Assembly (NCBI RefSeq): GCF_028532485.1
Contig: NZ_CP116942.1
Span: forward strand, 3,844,001 to 3,908,000
DNA length: 64,000 bases
DNA from: Iamia majanohamensis
Lineage (GTDB): Bacteria; Actinomycetota; Acidimicrobiia; Acidimicrobiales; Iamiaceae
Direction: 5' to 3'
Part shown: positions 57,129 through 64,000 of the stretch, piece by piece
Layout of the letters: the number at the start of each line of letters is the position of its first letter
Numbering within the stretch: the stretch's first letter is position 1
Made by a program: the position numbers and the translations under genes
The notes under the pieces: generated by a model
What the model was told of the DNA's origin: nothing
The model's input: the letters and a program-made list of their open reading frames with translations, nothing else
Database searches by the model: none

Positions 57129-58139
57129 TCAGCCGTAGGTGACCTGCAGGTCGTCGAGCGCCGGGGGCTCGTCGGTGCCGAGGGCCGCCAGCCCGACCCC
57201 GACCCGGTCGGTGGGTCCGTCGTCCTCGACGGTGGCGACCACCTCGCCGTCGACCAGGAGCTCCAGCTCGGCGCCGCGCGCCCGGACGCCCAGGACGACC
57301 GGGCTGCCGACCGTCGCGTCGACCTCCTCGACCACCGTCTGCTGGGCGTCGGTCACCCGCACGAGGCGGGCGCCGGACCCCTCGGGCCCCAGCACCCAGG
57401 CCAGGTAGTTGCCGTCGTCGAGGAGGCGGAACGCCAGGCCCGCACCGGGGCTGGCGGTGGGCAGGGTGACCCTGGCGTCCAGGTCGGGCCCGGGGGCGGC
57501 GAAGAAGGTGACCGACTCGTCCTCGCCCGGAGGCCCGGAGCGGGCCACCCCCTCCGACGCCAGCCAGATCCCCCGCCCCGGCGACCACTCGGCCTCGCCG
57601 CCCGGGTCGGGCAGGGGTCCGTCGTCGTCGAAGGTGAGCGACACGTCGGGGGCGAGGTCCCCCAGGACGACCTCGCCGTCCGGCGTCGTCTCGAACGTGA
57701 TCACCTCGGGGCTGGTGGCCGTGCTGCGGGTCGCCTCGCCGTCGCCGCCGCCGCCGTCGTCGTCGCGCAGCAGCCCCACCACCGCGACCACCACGGCGGC
57801 CAGGGCCAGCAGGGCGGCCACGCCCCAGAGGACGGGCACCAGCCGTCCGCGGCCCGGGCGCCCCTCGTCCCCCGGCGCGCCCTCGGCGTCGGTGCCGTCC
57901 GCCCCGGCGACCTGGTCCTGGTCCTCCTCGACGACCTCGGACTCCTCGTCGACCTCGAACCCGAGGGCGTCGAGGTCCGCGAGCAGGACGTCCGGGGCGA
58001 CGTCGATGCCGAGGCGGCCCAGCACGTGGTGCAGCTCGTCGAGGGTGATGTCGGGTCGCCGGGTGACGGCCAGGTCGACGACGCGTCGCCGGGCCGCGAC
58101 GGGGTCCTGGTCCTCGTGGTCACCCTCCACGGGGCCCAT
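57129..58139 (-). CDS. HTH-like/TM/lectin-like membrane protein (3 of 3)
   Basis: A 336-residue paralogue of the protein at 55962. Residues 14-63 form the same ArgR-like helical unit (RRRVVDLAVTRRPDITLDEL, DVLLADLDALGFEV), then an acidic linker, a membrane helix (100-124) and a lectin-like ectodomain ending PPALDDLQVTYG. The ATG lies inside the end of folK (20-bp overlap), so it is transcribed with the folate genes. Function unknown. Confidence 0.6.
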   Translation of the reverse strand: MGPVEGDHEDQDPVAARRRVVDLAVTRRPDITLDELHHVLGRLGIDVAPDVLLADLDALGFEVDEESEVVEEDQDQVAGADGTDAEGAPGDEGRPGRGRLVPVLWGVAALLALAAVVVAVVGLLRDDDGGGGDGEATRSTATSPEVITFETTPDGEVVLGDLAPDVSLTFDDDGPLPDPGGEAEWSPGRGIWLASEGVARSGPPGEDESVTFFAAPGPDLDARVTLPTASPGAGLAFRLLDDGNYLAWVLGPEGSGARLVRVTDAQQTVVEEVDATVGSPVVLGVRARGAELELLVDGEVVATVEDDGPTDRVGVGLAALGTDEPPALDDLQVTYG

Positions 58140-58644
58140 CTTCCCCGCCCGGGGACAGGTCCGTCGAGCCCAGGGGACCGACCCGGTGGACGGGCTGGTC
58201 CGCGGGGGCCGGCGTGGCCGGTACCAGGTCGGGCGCCACCTCGGCCAGGGGGACCGTGACGAAGGCCCGGTCGTCCATGCGGGGGTGGGGCACGGTGAGC
58301 TCGGGGGTGGCGTGGCGCTCGCCGTCGATCCAGAGCACGTCGACGTCGAGGGTGCGGGGCCCCCACCGCTCGGTGCGCACCCGCCCGGCCTCGGCCTCCA
58401 GCTCCTGGCACCGGCCCAGCACCGCCGGCGCGGGGCGGTCGGTGGCCACCACCAGCACCAGGTTGAGGAAGGGTCCCTGCTCGGGACCGCCCACCGGGGC
58501 CGTCTCGTACACGTCGGACACGGCGACGACCTCGTCGCCCCACCCCGCCACCGCGGCCCGGAGGTGGGCCCGGCGGTCGCCCAGGTTGGACCCGACGCCG
58601 AGCACCACCCGGCGGACCGGCGGCCCCGCGGCGGCGTCGGTCAC
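58120..58644 (-). CDS. folK: 2-amino-4-hydroxy-6-hydroxymethyldihydropteridine pyrophosphokinase
   Basis: A 174-residue HPPK that transfers pyrophosphate from ATP in folate synthesis. It has VVLGVGSNLGDRRAHLRAAV, VYETAPVGGPEQGPFLNLVL and the signature RWGPRTLDVDVLWIDG with PHPRMDDRAFV. It overlaps folB as GTGA. Confidence 0.95.
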   Translation of the reverse strand: MTDAAAGPPVRRVVLGVGSNLGDRRAHLRAAVAGWGDEVVAVSDVYETAPVGGPEQGPFLNLVLVVATDRPAPAVLGRCQELEAEAGRVRTERWGPRTLDVDVLWIDGERHATPELTVPHPRMDDRAFVTVPLAEVAPDLVPATPAPADQPVHRVGPLGSTDLSPGGEDGPRGG

Positions 58645-59018
58645 CCGCGACGGCGGGTGATGCGCACCCCGGAGGTGGTCAGCACCTGGGCCACGGGCGG
58701 CCGGAGCTTGCGGACCGACACGGTCACCCCCACCACCCGGTCGTCGGAGAGGATCAGCTCGGCGATGCGCTCGGCCAGCCGCTCGAGGAGGCGGAACCGC
58801 TCGGTGGTGATGAGGCGCTCGACCAGCTCGCACACCGCGCCGTAGTCGACGGTGTCGTCGAGGTCGTCGGACGCCCCGGCCGGTCCCAGGTCGGCCTCGA
58901 TGTCGACGTCGACCTCGAGGGGCTGGGCCCGGTCCTGCTCCTCGGGCAGCGCCCCGCAGATGCCCGGGGCGGTGAGGCCCCGGAGCTCGATCAGGTCGGG
59001 CGCGTCGGGCTCAGCCAC
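58641..59018 (-). CDS. folB: Dihydroneopterin aldolase
   Basis: A 125-residue DHNA that makes 6-hydroxymethyl-dihydropterin. It has IELRGLTAPGICGALPEEQ, DDTVDYGAVCELVERLI and the C-terminal VTVSVRKLRPPV. Its GTG start lies inside the end of the upstream pseudophosphatase gene (8-bp overlap). Confidence 0.94.
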   Translation of the reverse strand: MAEPDAPDLIELRGLTAPGICGALPEEQDRAQPLEVDVDIEADLGPAGASDDLDDTVDYGAVCELVERLITTERFRLLERLAERIAELILSDDRVVGVTVSVRKLRPPVAQVLTTSGVRITRRRG

Positions 59019-59526
59019 GGGACCCGGGCACGGCGGGGGCGAGGGCGATGAGCTCGCGCCCCACCGGGCCGATCTGGCGGGCCAGCATGCGCTCCACCAG
59101 CATCGTGGCCTTGGGCGCCTCGGGGACCAGGCCCGACCAGATCACGTAGGCGGCCACCAGCCCGGCGATGCGGTCGCCGAGCTCCTCGCCGTGGAGCAGC
59201 ACCTTCTCGCCCTGGCCGAGGAGCTGGTCGACCTCGGGGAAGAGCTGGGCCATGAGCTCGGCCGCGTCCTCCTGGGACCGCATGGGGCGGTGCAGCCAGG
59301 CCACCTCCAGCTCGGTGTAGTTGTGCAGGTTGCTGTTCGCCGGGATGATCGAGATGACCTTGGTGAAGCCCTGCTCCCGGACCCAGATGATCTCCTCCTG
59401 GCGGCGCACCCTGCGGTGGTTGGCGCCGTAGCCGCCGGGCCGCTCCGACACCGCGAAGCGGTCGCGGATGACCCATGAGAAGTTGCGGGGGCGGATGCCC
59501 TGGGCCCACTTGCCCTTCATCCCCAT
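59011..59526 (-). CDS. Tyrosine/dual-specificity phosphatase-like protein lacking the catalytic cysteine
   Basis: A 171-residue protein. RNFSWVIRDRFAVSERPGGY and FTKVISIIPAN fit the start of small dual-specificity phosphatases. The P-loop position, residues 112-119, reads HGEELGDR followed by IAGLVAAYVIW: the CX5R arginine and flanks remain, but the nucleophilic cysteine is Gly113. It is therefore a probable pseudophosphatase that binds rather than cleaves phosphate. It lies between folP and folB, overlapping folB. ATG 59526 or 59520. Confidence 0.6.
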   Translation of the reverse strand: MGMKGKWAQGIRPRNFSWVIRDRFAVSERPGGYGANHRRVRRQEEIIWVREQGFTKVISIIPANSNLHNYTELEVAWLHRPMRSQEDAAELMAQLFPEVDQLLGQGEKVLLHGEELGDRIAGLVAAYVIWSGLVPEAPKATMLVERMLARQIGPVGRELIALAPAVPGSRG

Positions 59527-59688
59527 CGGGGTGGTTCCTCTCGTCTCCGGGCCTCGTCGGACCCCCGGGTGGGGTCAGGCGGCGGGCCGCCTCCGATCAT
59601 GCACCATCGCAGCCCGACGCGAGGAGTGCCCCTCGGGCCCGATCCTGGCAGATCCGACGGCCGCGCGAGGTCGTCCCTGGTCAGAGGC

Positions 59689-60483
59689 TCACAGGCGGAC
59701 CCCGGCGGCCCGGGCCGCGGCCACCGTCGCGGCGACGTCGTGGGCCCGGACCATGGCGGCACCGCTCCGGAAGGCCCACACCGCGGTCGCCACCGAGCCC
59801 TCGAGGCGGTCGTCGGTGCCCACCGGGGCGGCCACGCCGTCGGCCTCGGCCAGCAGGGCCCCCAGGAACCGCTTCCGGCTGGTGCCCACCAGCACGGGGT
59901 GGCCGGTGGCCACGAGCACGTCGAGGCGGGCCAGGAGGGCCAGGTTGTGGGCCGCGGTCTTCCCGAAGCCGATGCCGGGGTCGATCCACACCTCGCCGAC
60001 CCCGGCCCCGCGGGCCCGGTCGGCCCGCTCGACGAGGAAGGCGGCCACCTCGGCCACCACGTCGTCGTAGCGGGGGTCGCGCTGCATCGTCTTCGGCGCC
60101 CCGAGCATGTGCATCGCCACCCACCCCACGCCGTGGGCCGCGGCCACCTCGTGCAGCGAGGCCGACACGTCGTTGACCAGCGTGGCCCCCGCAGCCACGG
60201 CAGCCTCGGCCACGCCCGCCTTCCGGGTGTCGATCGACACCCGGACGTGGGGGGCGAGGGCCTCCACGACCGGGACCACCCGGGCCCGCTCCTCGTCCTC
60301 GGGCACCTCGTCGGCCCCCGGGCGGGTCGACTCGCCCCCGACGTCGACCACGTCGGCCCCCGCCGCGGCCAGGGCCCGGCCGTGGGCCACGGCCGCCTCG
60401 GGGTCGAGGTGGCGGCCGCCGTCGGAGAAGGAGTCGGGGGTGACGTTGACCACGCCCATCACGAGCCCCCGTCGCTGCGCCAC
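59689..60483 (-). CDS. folP: Dihydropteroate synthase
   Basis: A 264-residue TIM-barrel enzyme joining 6-hydroxymethyl-dihydropterin pyrophosphate with p-aminobenzoate, the sulfonamide target. It has MGVVNVTPDSFSDGG, VDVGGESTRPGA, VSIDTRKAGVAEAAV, LVNDVSA and VLVGTSRKRFLG. Length is normal. It starts with GTG six bases after a TAGGTT box, so the transcript is leaderless. Confidence 0.96.
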   Translation of the reverse strand: MAQRRGLVMGVVNVTPDSFSDGGRHLDPEAAVAHGRALAAAGADVVDVGGESTRPGADEVPEDEERARVVPVVEALAPHVRVSIDTRKAGVAEAAVAAGATLVNDVSASLHEVAAAHGVGWVAMHMLGAPKTMQRDPRYDDVVAEVAAFLVERADRARGAGVGEVWIDPGIGFGKTAAHNLALLARLDVLVATGHPVLVGTSRKRFLGALLAEADGVAAPVGTDDRLEGSVATAVWAFRSGAAMVRAHDVAATVAAARAAGVRL

Positions 60484-60489
60484 CGGGGC

Positions 60490-60495
60490 AACCTA
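60490..60495 (-). promoter_or_regulatory. -10 box, leaderless promoter of folP
   Basis: TAGGTT, six bases before the GTG at 60483. Confidence 0.55.
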
Positions 60496-60517
60496 GGTCG
60501 CCGCCCGCGACAGGGCG

Positions 60518-62287
60518 TCAGCCGTCGTGGTCCACCTCCCACAGCTCGGCGTAGGTGACCCCGCCGATCCGGAGCTCGTCCACGAGCGTGGCCCGGGCGG
60601 GGATCAGGCCGAGCGTCCGGTCGAAGATCGGGCGCTGGAGCTGGGACACGTCCCGCACGATGTAGTCGGGCTCCTGGCCCGCGAGCTGGGCCTCGGTCGA
60701 CAGCAGCCGGCCGCACGGGAAGGCGATGCGGTTGTCGTAGCGGGCGTAGACCACCACCTCGTCGCACCGGTCGCCCTCCCGCTCGGCCACCGTCTGGCCC
60801 ACCGCGGCCATCCCCTCGCGCCACCCGACGGGGATGCTCTCGAGCGCGCCCTGCTGGCCCCCGCCCAGCGGGCTGGCGTAGGCGGTGCGGTAGGGGCTGG
60901 CCGAGGCGTCGAGCAGGAGGGCCACCGCCAGGGCGGCCGCGCCGAGGGCCGGGACCAGGCGGTGCTCCCGGAGGTCGCGGGGCAGGCGACGCAGCCCCCC
61001 GTCGACGGCGACCCCCGCCAGGAGGGCGAGGAAGGGCCAGACCGGGAGGGCGTAGCGGTCGTAGACCTTGGTCGCACCGCCCACGACGAGCAGGTAGGGC
61101 ACGGGGGCGACCAGCAGGGCGGCCACCACCCGGCGCCGCACCGGTGCCCACGGCCGCACCAGGTGGACCACGGCGGCGACCACCGCGACGGCGCCGCCGA
61201 GCAGCAGCCACGGCGTCATGCGGTGCAGCACCACGGTGGGCAGGAAGGTCCACCCCGGCCCGACGACGACCTCGCCGTCGAAGAAGGTGGGGTAGGGCTG
61301 GTCGGCCAGGCGGGCCGAGTCCCGCATGTTGTCGAGCTGGGTGAGCGGCGAGGTCCAGAGGGCCGGCCACAGGACGACGACGGTGCCGACCGCACCCACC
61401 AGCCAGGTCGCGGCGAGGACCACGGGTCGGCCGACCGCCTCGGTGACGGGCGTGCTCCCCCGCCGCGCCCGCCCGAGCAGCACCAGGTCGATGACGGCGA
61501 CGACGACCAGGGCGGGGACCACCAGGGCCACCGCGTTGAGCTTCGTGAGCAGGGCCAGCCCGCCGGCCACCGCAGAGACGGCCGCCAGCCCGGGGTCGGG
61601 CCACGGGGGGCGCCGAGGCCGCGTCGGCGCCCACAGGGCGGCCATGGCGGCGACGATCGACACCGCCCCGAACATGGTGACCATGGCGTCGGTGTGGAGC
61701 ACGCCGGCGTGGCCCGCCACGAAGGGCTCGGCCCCGAGCAGGGCCCCGCCCACCAGGGCGGCGCGCCGGCCCACCAGGCGGGCGGCCAGCACCACGAGCA
61801 GGCCGAGCAGGGCGGCGCAGGTGACCGTGACCACCCCGCGGGCGGCCCGCAGGACCTGGGGTGACTCGACCGAGGGGCCGGTCACCGGAGCGGAGATCCC
61901 GACCGCGTCGCCCACGTGGGCCAGCCCTCGCCCCAGCCCGCCCGCGAGCATGGTGGTCACGCCGGGCATGGTGCTCACGTTGGCGTAGAGGCGGGCGTCG
62001 GCGGAGTCGAGGTCGCCGGACCGGACGGCCTCGACGAAGCGGTCGCTGCGGGCCAGCCAGATGGGCTCGTCGGCGGTGAGGGTGGTCGGGCCCGGGGCCC
62101 ACAGCCCGACCAGGGCCACGACCAGGGCGAGGACCCAGGGCGCCCACCAGCGACCCGAAGGGTCGAGCTCCGGCGCCGTCGACGGCGGGGGTCGTGGACG
62201 GATGGCCCGCCCGGGGCCGCCGGGAGCCGGTCCGTCGTCGGCCCCGGGTGGGGCGGCCGACTGGCGCGGGCGGATGAGCCGGCTCAT
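60518..62287 (-). CDS. PMT/ArnT-like membrane glycosyltransferase
   Basis: A 589-residue GT-C protein with 11-13 membrane helices. The first outer loop has TTLTADEPIWLARSDRF, with the DE pair typical of the catalytic acid in PMT/ArnT enzymes, and later LHTDAMVTMFG and LLTKLNAVALVVP. It probably transfers a sugar from a polyprenyl-phosphate donor to an envelope acceptor. The ATG lies six bases after TAGCAT. Confidence 0.82.
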   Translation of the reverse strand: MSRLIRPRQSAAPPGADDGPAPGGPGRAIRPRPPPSTAPELDPSGRWWAPWVLALVVALVGLWAPGPTTLTADEPIWLARSDRFVEAVRSGDLDSADARLYANVSTMPGVTTMLAGGLGRGLAHVGDAVGISAPVTGPSVESPQVLRAARGVVTVTCAALLGLLVVLAARLVGRRAALVGGALLGAEPFVAGHAGVLHTDAMVTMFGAVSIVAAMAALWAPTRPRRPPWPDPGLAAVSAVAGGLALLTKLNAVALVVPALVVVAVIDLVLLGRARRGSTPVTEAVGRPVVLAATWLVGAVGTVVVLWPALWTSPLTQLDNMRDSARLADQPYPTFFDGEVVVGPGWTFLPTVVLHRMTPWLLLGGAVAVVAAVVHLVRPWAPVRRRVVAALLVAPVPYLLVVGGATKVYDRYALPVWPFLALLAGVAVDGGLRRLPRDLREHRLVPALGAAALAVALLLDASASPYRTAYASPLGGGQQGALESIPVGWREGMAAVGQTVAEREGDRCDEVVVYARYDNRIAFPCGRLLSTEAQLAGQEPDYIVRDVSQLQRPIFDRTLGLIPARATLVDELRIGGVTYAELWEVDHDG

Positions 62288-62293
62288 CCCCGG

Positions 62294-62299
62294 ATGCTA
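62294..62299 (-). promoter_or_regulatory. -10 box, leaderless promoter of the GT gene
   Basis: TAGCAT, six bases before the ATG at 62287. Confidence 0.5.
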
Positions 62300-62313
62300 G
62301 GTGGCACGTGGTG

Positions 62314-64000
62314 TCAGGTCGGCTCGAACCGCACCACGAGCGACTTGGAGGTCGGGGTGCCGCTGACCTCGGCGGTGCTCTCGAGGGGCACCAGCACGTT
62401 CGCCTCGGGGAAGTAGGCCGCCGCCGTGCCCCGGGCCACCGGGTAGGCCACCAGCCGGAAGGCCGGGGCCCGGCGCTCGCCGTCGTCCCAGACCGACACC
62501 ACGTCGACCACGTCGCCGTCGGCCCGGCCCAGGTCGGACAGGTCGGCGGGGTGGACGAACACCACCCGGCGCCCCTGGTGGATGCCCCGGTAGCGGTCGT
62601 CGAGGCCGTAGATCGTGGTGTTGTACTGGTCGTGGCTGCGGAGGGTCTGCAGCAGCAGGTGCCCCTCGGGCACCGCCACCCACGTGAGGTCGTTCACCGT
62701 GAACCGAGCCCGCCCGGTCTCGGTGCGGAAGGTGCGGCTGTCGCGCGCCGGGTTGGGCAGGGTGAAGCCGTCGCCGACCCGGGCGTCGTAGTCCTCGAAG
62801 CCGGGCACCACGTGGCCGATGTGGTCGCGGATGCGGCCGTAGTCGGCCTGGAGCCCCTCCCAGTCGACGGCCGCCCGGTCGGCCACCAGGCGGCGCGCCA
62901 CCTGGCTGATGACCTCGACCTCGCTGGGCAGGTCGGGCGCCGGGGGCTCGAGGTGGCCCCGGGAGGCGTGGACCTCGCCCATGGAGTCCTCCACGCTCAC
63001 CTGCTGGAGGCCCCCGGCCTGGACGTCGAGGTCGGTGCGGCCCTTGCACGGCAGGATCACGCCCACCTCCCCGGGCACCGTGTGGGAGCGGTTGAGCTTG
63101 GTCGACACCTGGACGGTGAGCCGGCAGCCGGCGAGGGCGGCGGCGGTGGCCTCGGTGTCGGGGCCGGCGGCGACGATGTTGCCGCCCATGCCGACGAACG
63201 CCCGGGCCTCCCCCGCGGCCATGGCCCGGATGCTGGCCACGGTGTCGTGGCCGTGGTGGCGGGGCGGCGAGAACGAGAACTCCTCGGCGAGACGGTCGAG
63301 GAAGGCGTCGGGCATCTTCTCCCAGATGCCCATGGTGCGGTCGCCCTGCACGTTGCTGTGGCCCCGCACCGGGCAGGCCCCGGCGCCCTGGCGGCCGATG
63401 TTGCCCCGGAGCAGCAGGAAGTTGACCACCTCCCGGATGGTGGCCACCGAGTTGCGGTGCTGGGTGAGGCCCATGGCCCAGCACACGATGATGCGGTCGG
63501 CGGCGACGACCTCGTCGACGAGGCCGTCGATCTCGCCCGGGGTGAGCCCGGTGGCGGCGGCCACCTCGTCGGGGTCGAGGGCGGCCAGGTGGGCGGCGTA
63601 GTCCTCGAAGCCGTCGGTGTGGGTGGCGATGAAGTCGTGGTCGAGCACGGGCTCCGCCGCGGTCGCGCCCCCCGCGGCCTCGTCGGCGGCGAGCAGCCGA
63701 GCCCCCAGCGCCTGGAAGAGGGCCAGGTCGCCGTTGACCCGGATCTGCAGGAGCCGGTCGGCCAGGTCGGTGCCGGGGCCCACCACGCCCGACGGGCGCT
63801 GGGGGTTCTTGAACCGGCGGAGCCCGGCCTCGGGCAGCGGGTTCACGGCCACGATGCGCGCCCCGCCCTCCTTGGCCTTCTCGAGCGAGGTGAGCATCCG
63901 GGGGTGGTTCGTCCCCGGGTTCTGGCCCACGATGATGATGAGGTCGGTGTCCTCGACGTCGTCGAGCAGCACCGTGCCCTTGCCGACGCCGATGGTCTCG
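62314..64000 (-). CDS. Molybdopterin oxidoreductase (FdhF/YdeP family), N-terminus cut by window edge
   Basis: About 562 C-terminal residues are visible; the gene continues past 64000. It has the molybdopterin-domain parts IIIVGQNPGTNHPRMLTSLE, LLLRGNIGRQGAGACPVRGH followed by SNVQGDRTMGI, and the C-terminal dinucleotide-binding domain HDQYNTTIYGLDDRYRG. These match the YdeP/FdhF-like branch rather than Nar or Dms. The substrate is unknown (formate dehydrogenase-like or acid-resistance type). Confidence 0.85.
   Translation of the reverse strand, partial: ETIGVGKGTVLLDDVEDTDLIIIVGQNPGTNHPRMLTSLEKAKEGGARIVAVNPLPEAGLRRFKNPQRPSGVVGPGTDLADRLLQIRVNGDLALFQALGARLLAADEAAGGATAAEPVLDHDFIATHTDGFEDYAAHLAALDPDEVAAATGLTPGEIDGLVDEVVAADRIIVCWAMGLTQHRNSVATIREVVNFLLLRGNIGRQGAGACPVRGHSNVQGDRTMGIWEKMPDAFLDRLAEEFSFSPPRHHGHDTVASIRAMAAGEARAFVGMGGNIVAAGPDTEATAAALAGCRLTVQVSTKLNRSHTVPGEVGVILPCKGRTDLDVQAGGLQQVSVEDSMGEVHASRGHLEPPAPDLPSEVEVISQVARRLVADRAAVDWEGLQADYGRIRDHIGHVVPGFEDYDARVGDGFTLPNPARDSRTFRTETGRARFTVNDLTWVAVPEGHLLLQTLRSHDQYNTTIYGLDDRYRGIHQGRRVVFVHPADLSDLGRADGDVVDVVSVWDDGERRAPAFRLVAYPVARGTAAAYFPEANVLVPLESTAEVSGTPTSKSLVVRFEPT

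Overview
The window is about three-quarters G+C, densely packed, and carries no rRNA, tRNA, insertion sequence, phage gene or CRISPR array that I can see. It reads as a chromosomal segment of a high-GC actinobacterium. Several things support this: the rho-rpmE-prfA-prmC-sua5-atp order, an Asp-type MurA as in mycobacteria, a large insertion in Rho, a mycobacterial-type RpiB, and two deazaflavin (F420)-type nitroreductases. A deep lineage such as Acidimicrobiia (Iamia-like) is my inference, not a demonstrated placement.

Layout. 0-20 kb holds housekeeping and envelope genes: a truncated cysteine desulfurase, methyltransferase, rhomboid protease, enoyl-CoA hydratase, NifU-like scaffold, an unknown membrane-protein pair, murA, an MFS transporter, an L,D-transpeptidase, a J-domain/hydrolase pair, a UvrD-like helicase with exopolyphosphatase, two exported proteins, glpX and an ArsC-like protein. 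20.4-28.2 kb is the complete F1Fo ATP synthase operon on the minus strand. 28.2-34.5 kb holds small proteins, a thiolase-like gene and a plus-strand cluster (LMW phosphatase, rpiB, glyA, WecA-like transferase). 34.5-43.3 kb is the minus-strand sua5/prmC/prfA/rpmE/rho block headed by a phosphoglycerate-mutase-superfamily gene. 43.3-51.4 kb holds an asymmetric ABC exporter pair and an aspartate/pantothenate block (nadB, panD, panC, DUF2520 protein). 51.4-62.3 kb combines the folate genes (folP, folB, folK) with a cell-envelope module: two multi-pass glycosyltransferases, an acyltransferase-3/SGNH protein and three single-pass proteins with lectin-like ectodomains. The right edge cuts a molybdopterin oxidoreductase.

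Two general features stand out. First, a TANNNT -10 box lies 6-8 nt before the start codon of many first genes, so leaderless transcription seems to be the default here. Second, co-transcribed genes are very often joined by 4-nt GTGA or ATGA overlaps. Two proline-rich 15-codon leader ORFs are placed at leaderless promoters and overlap the start of the main gene.

Other points of interest are two families of intergenic palindromic repeats (40 bp and 46 bp), an apparent inversion of four genes in an ancient gene block, membrane proteins that join an ArgR-like helix-turn-helix-like domain to an extracellular lectin-like domain, a catalytically dead phosphatase-like protein between folP and folB, and a phosphatase gene whose only well-placed start codon is ATC.
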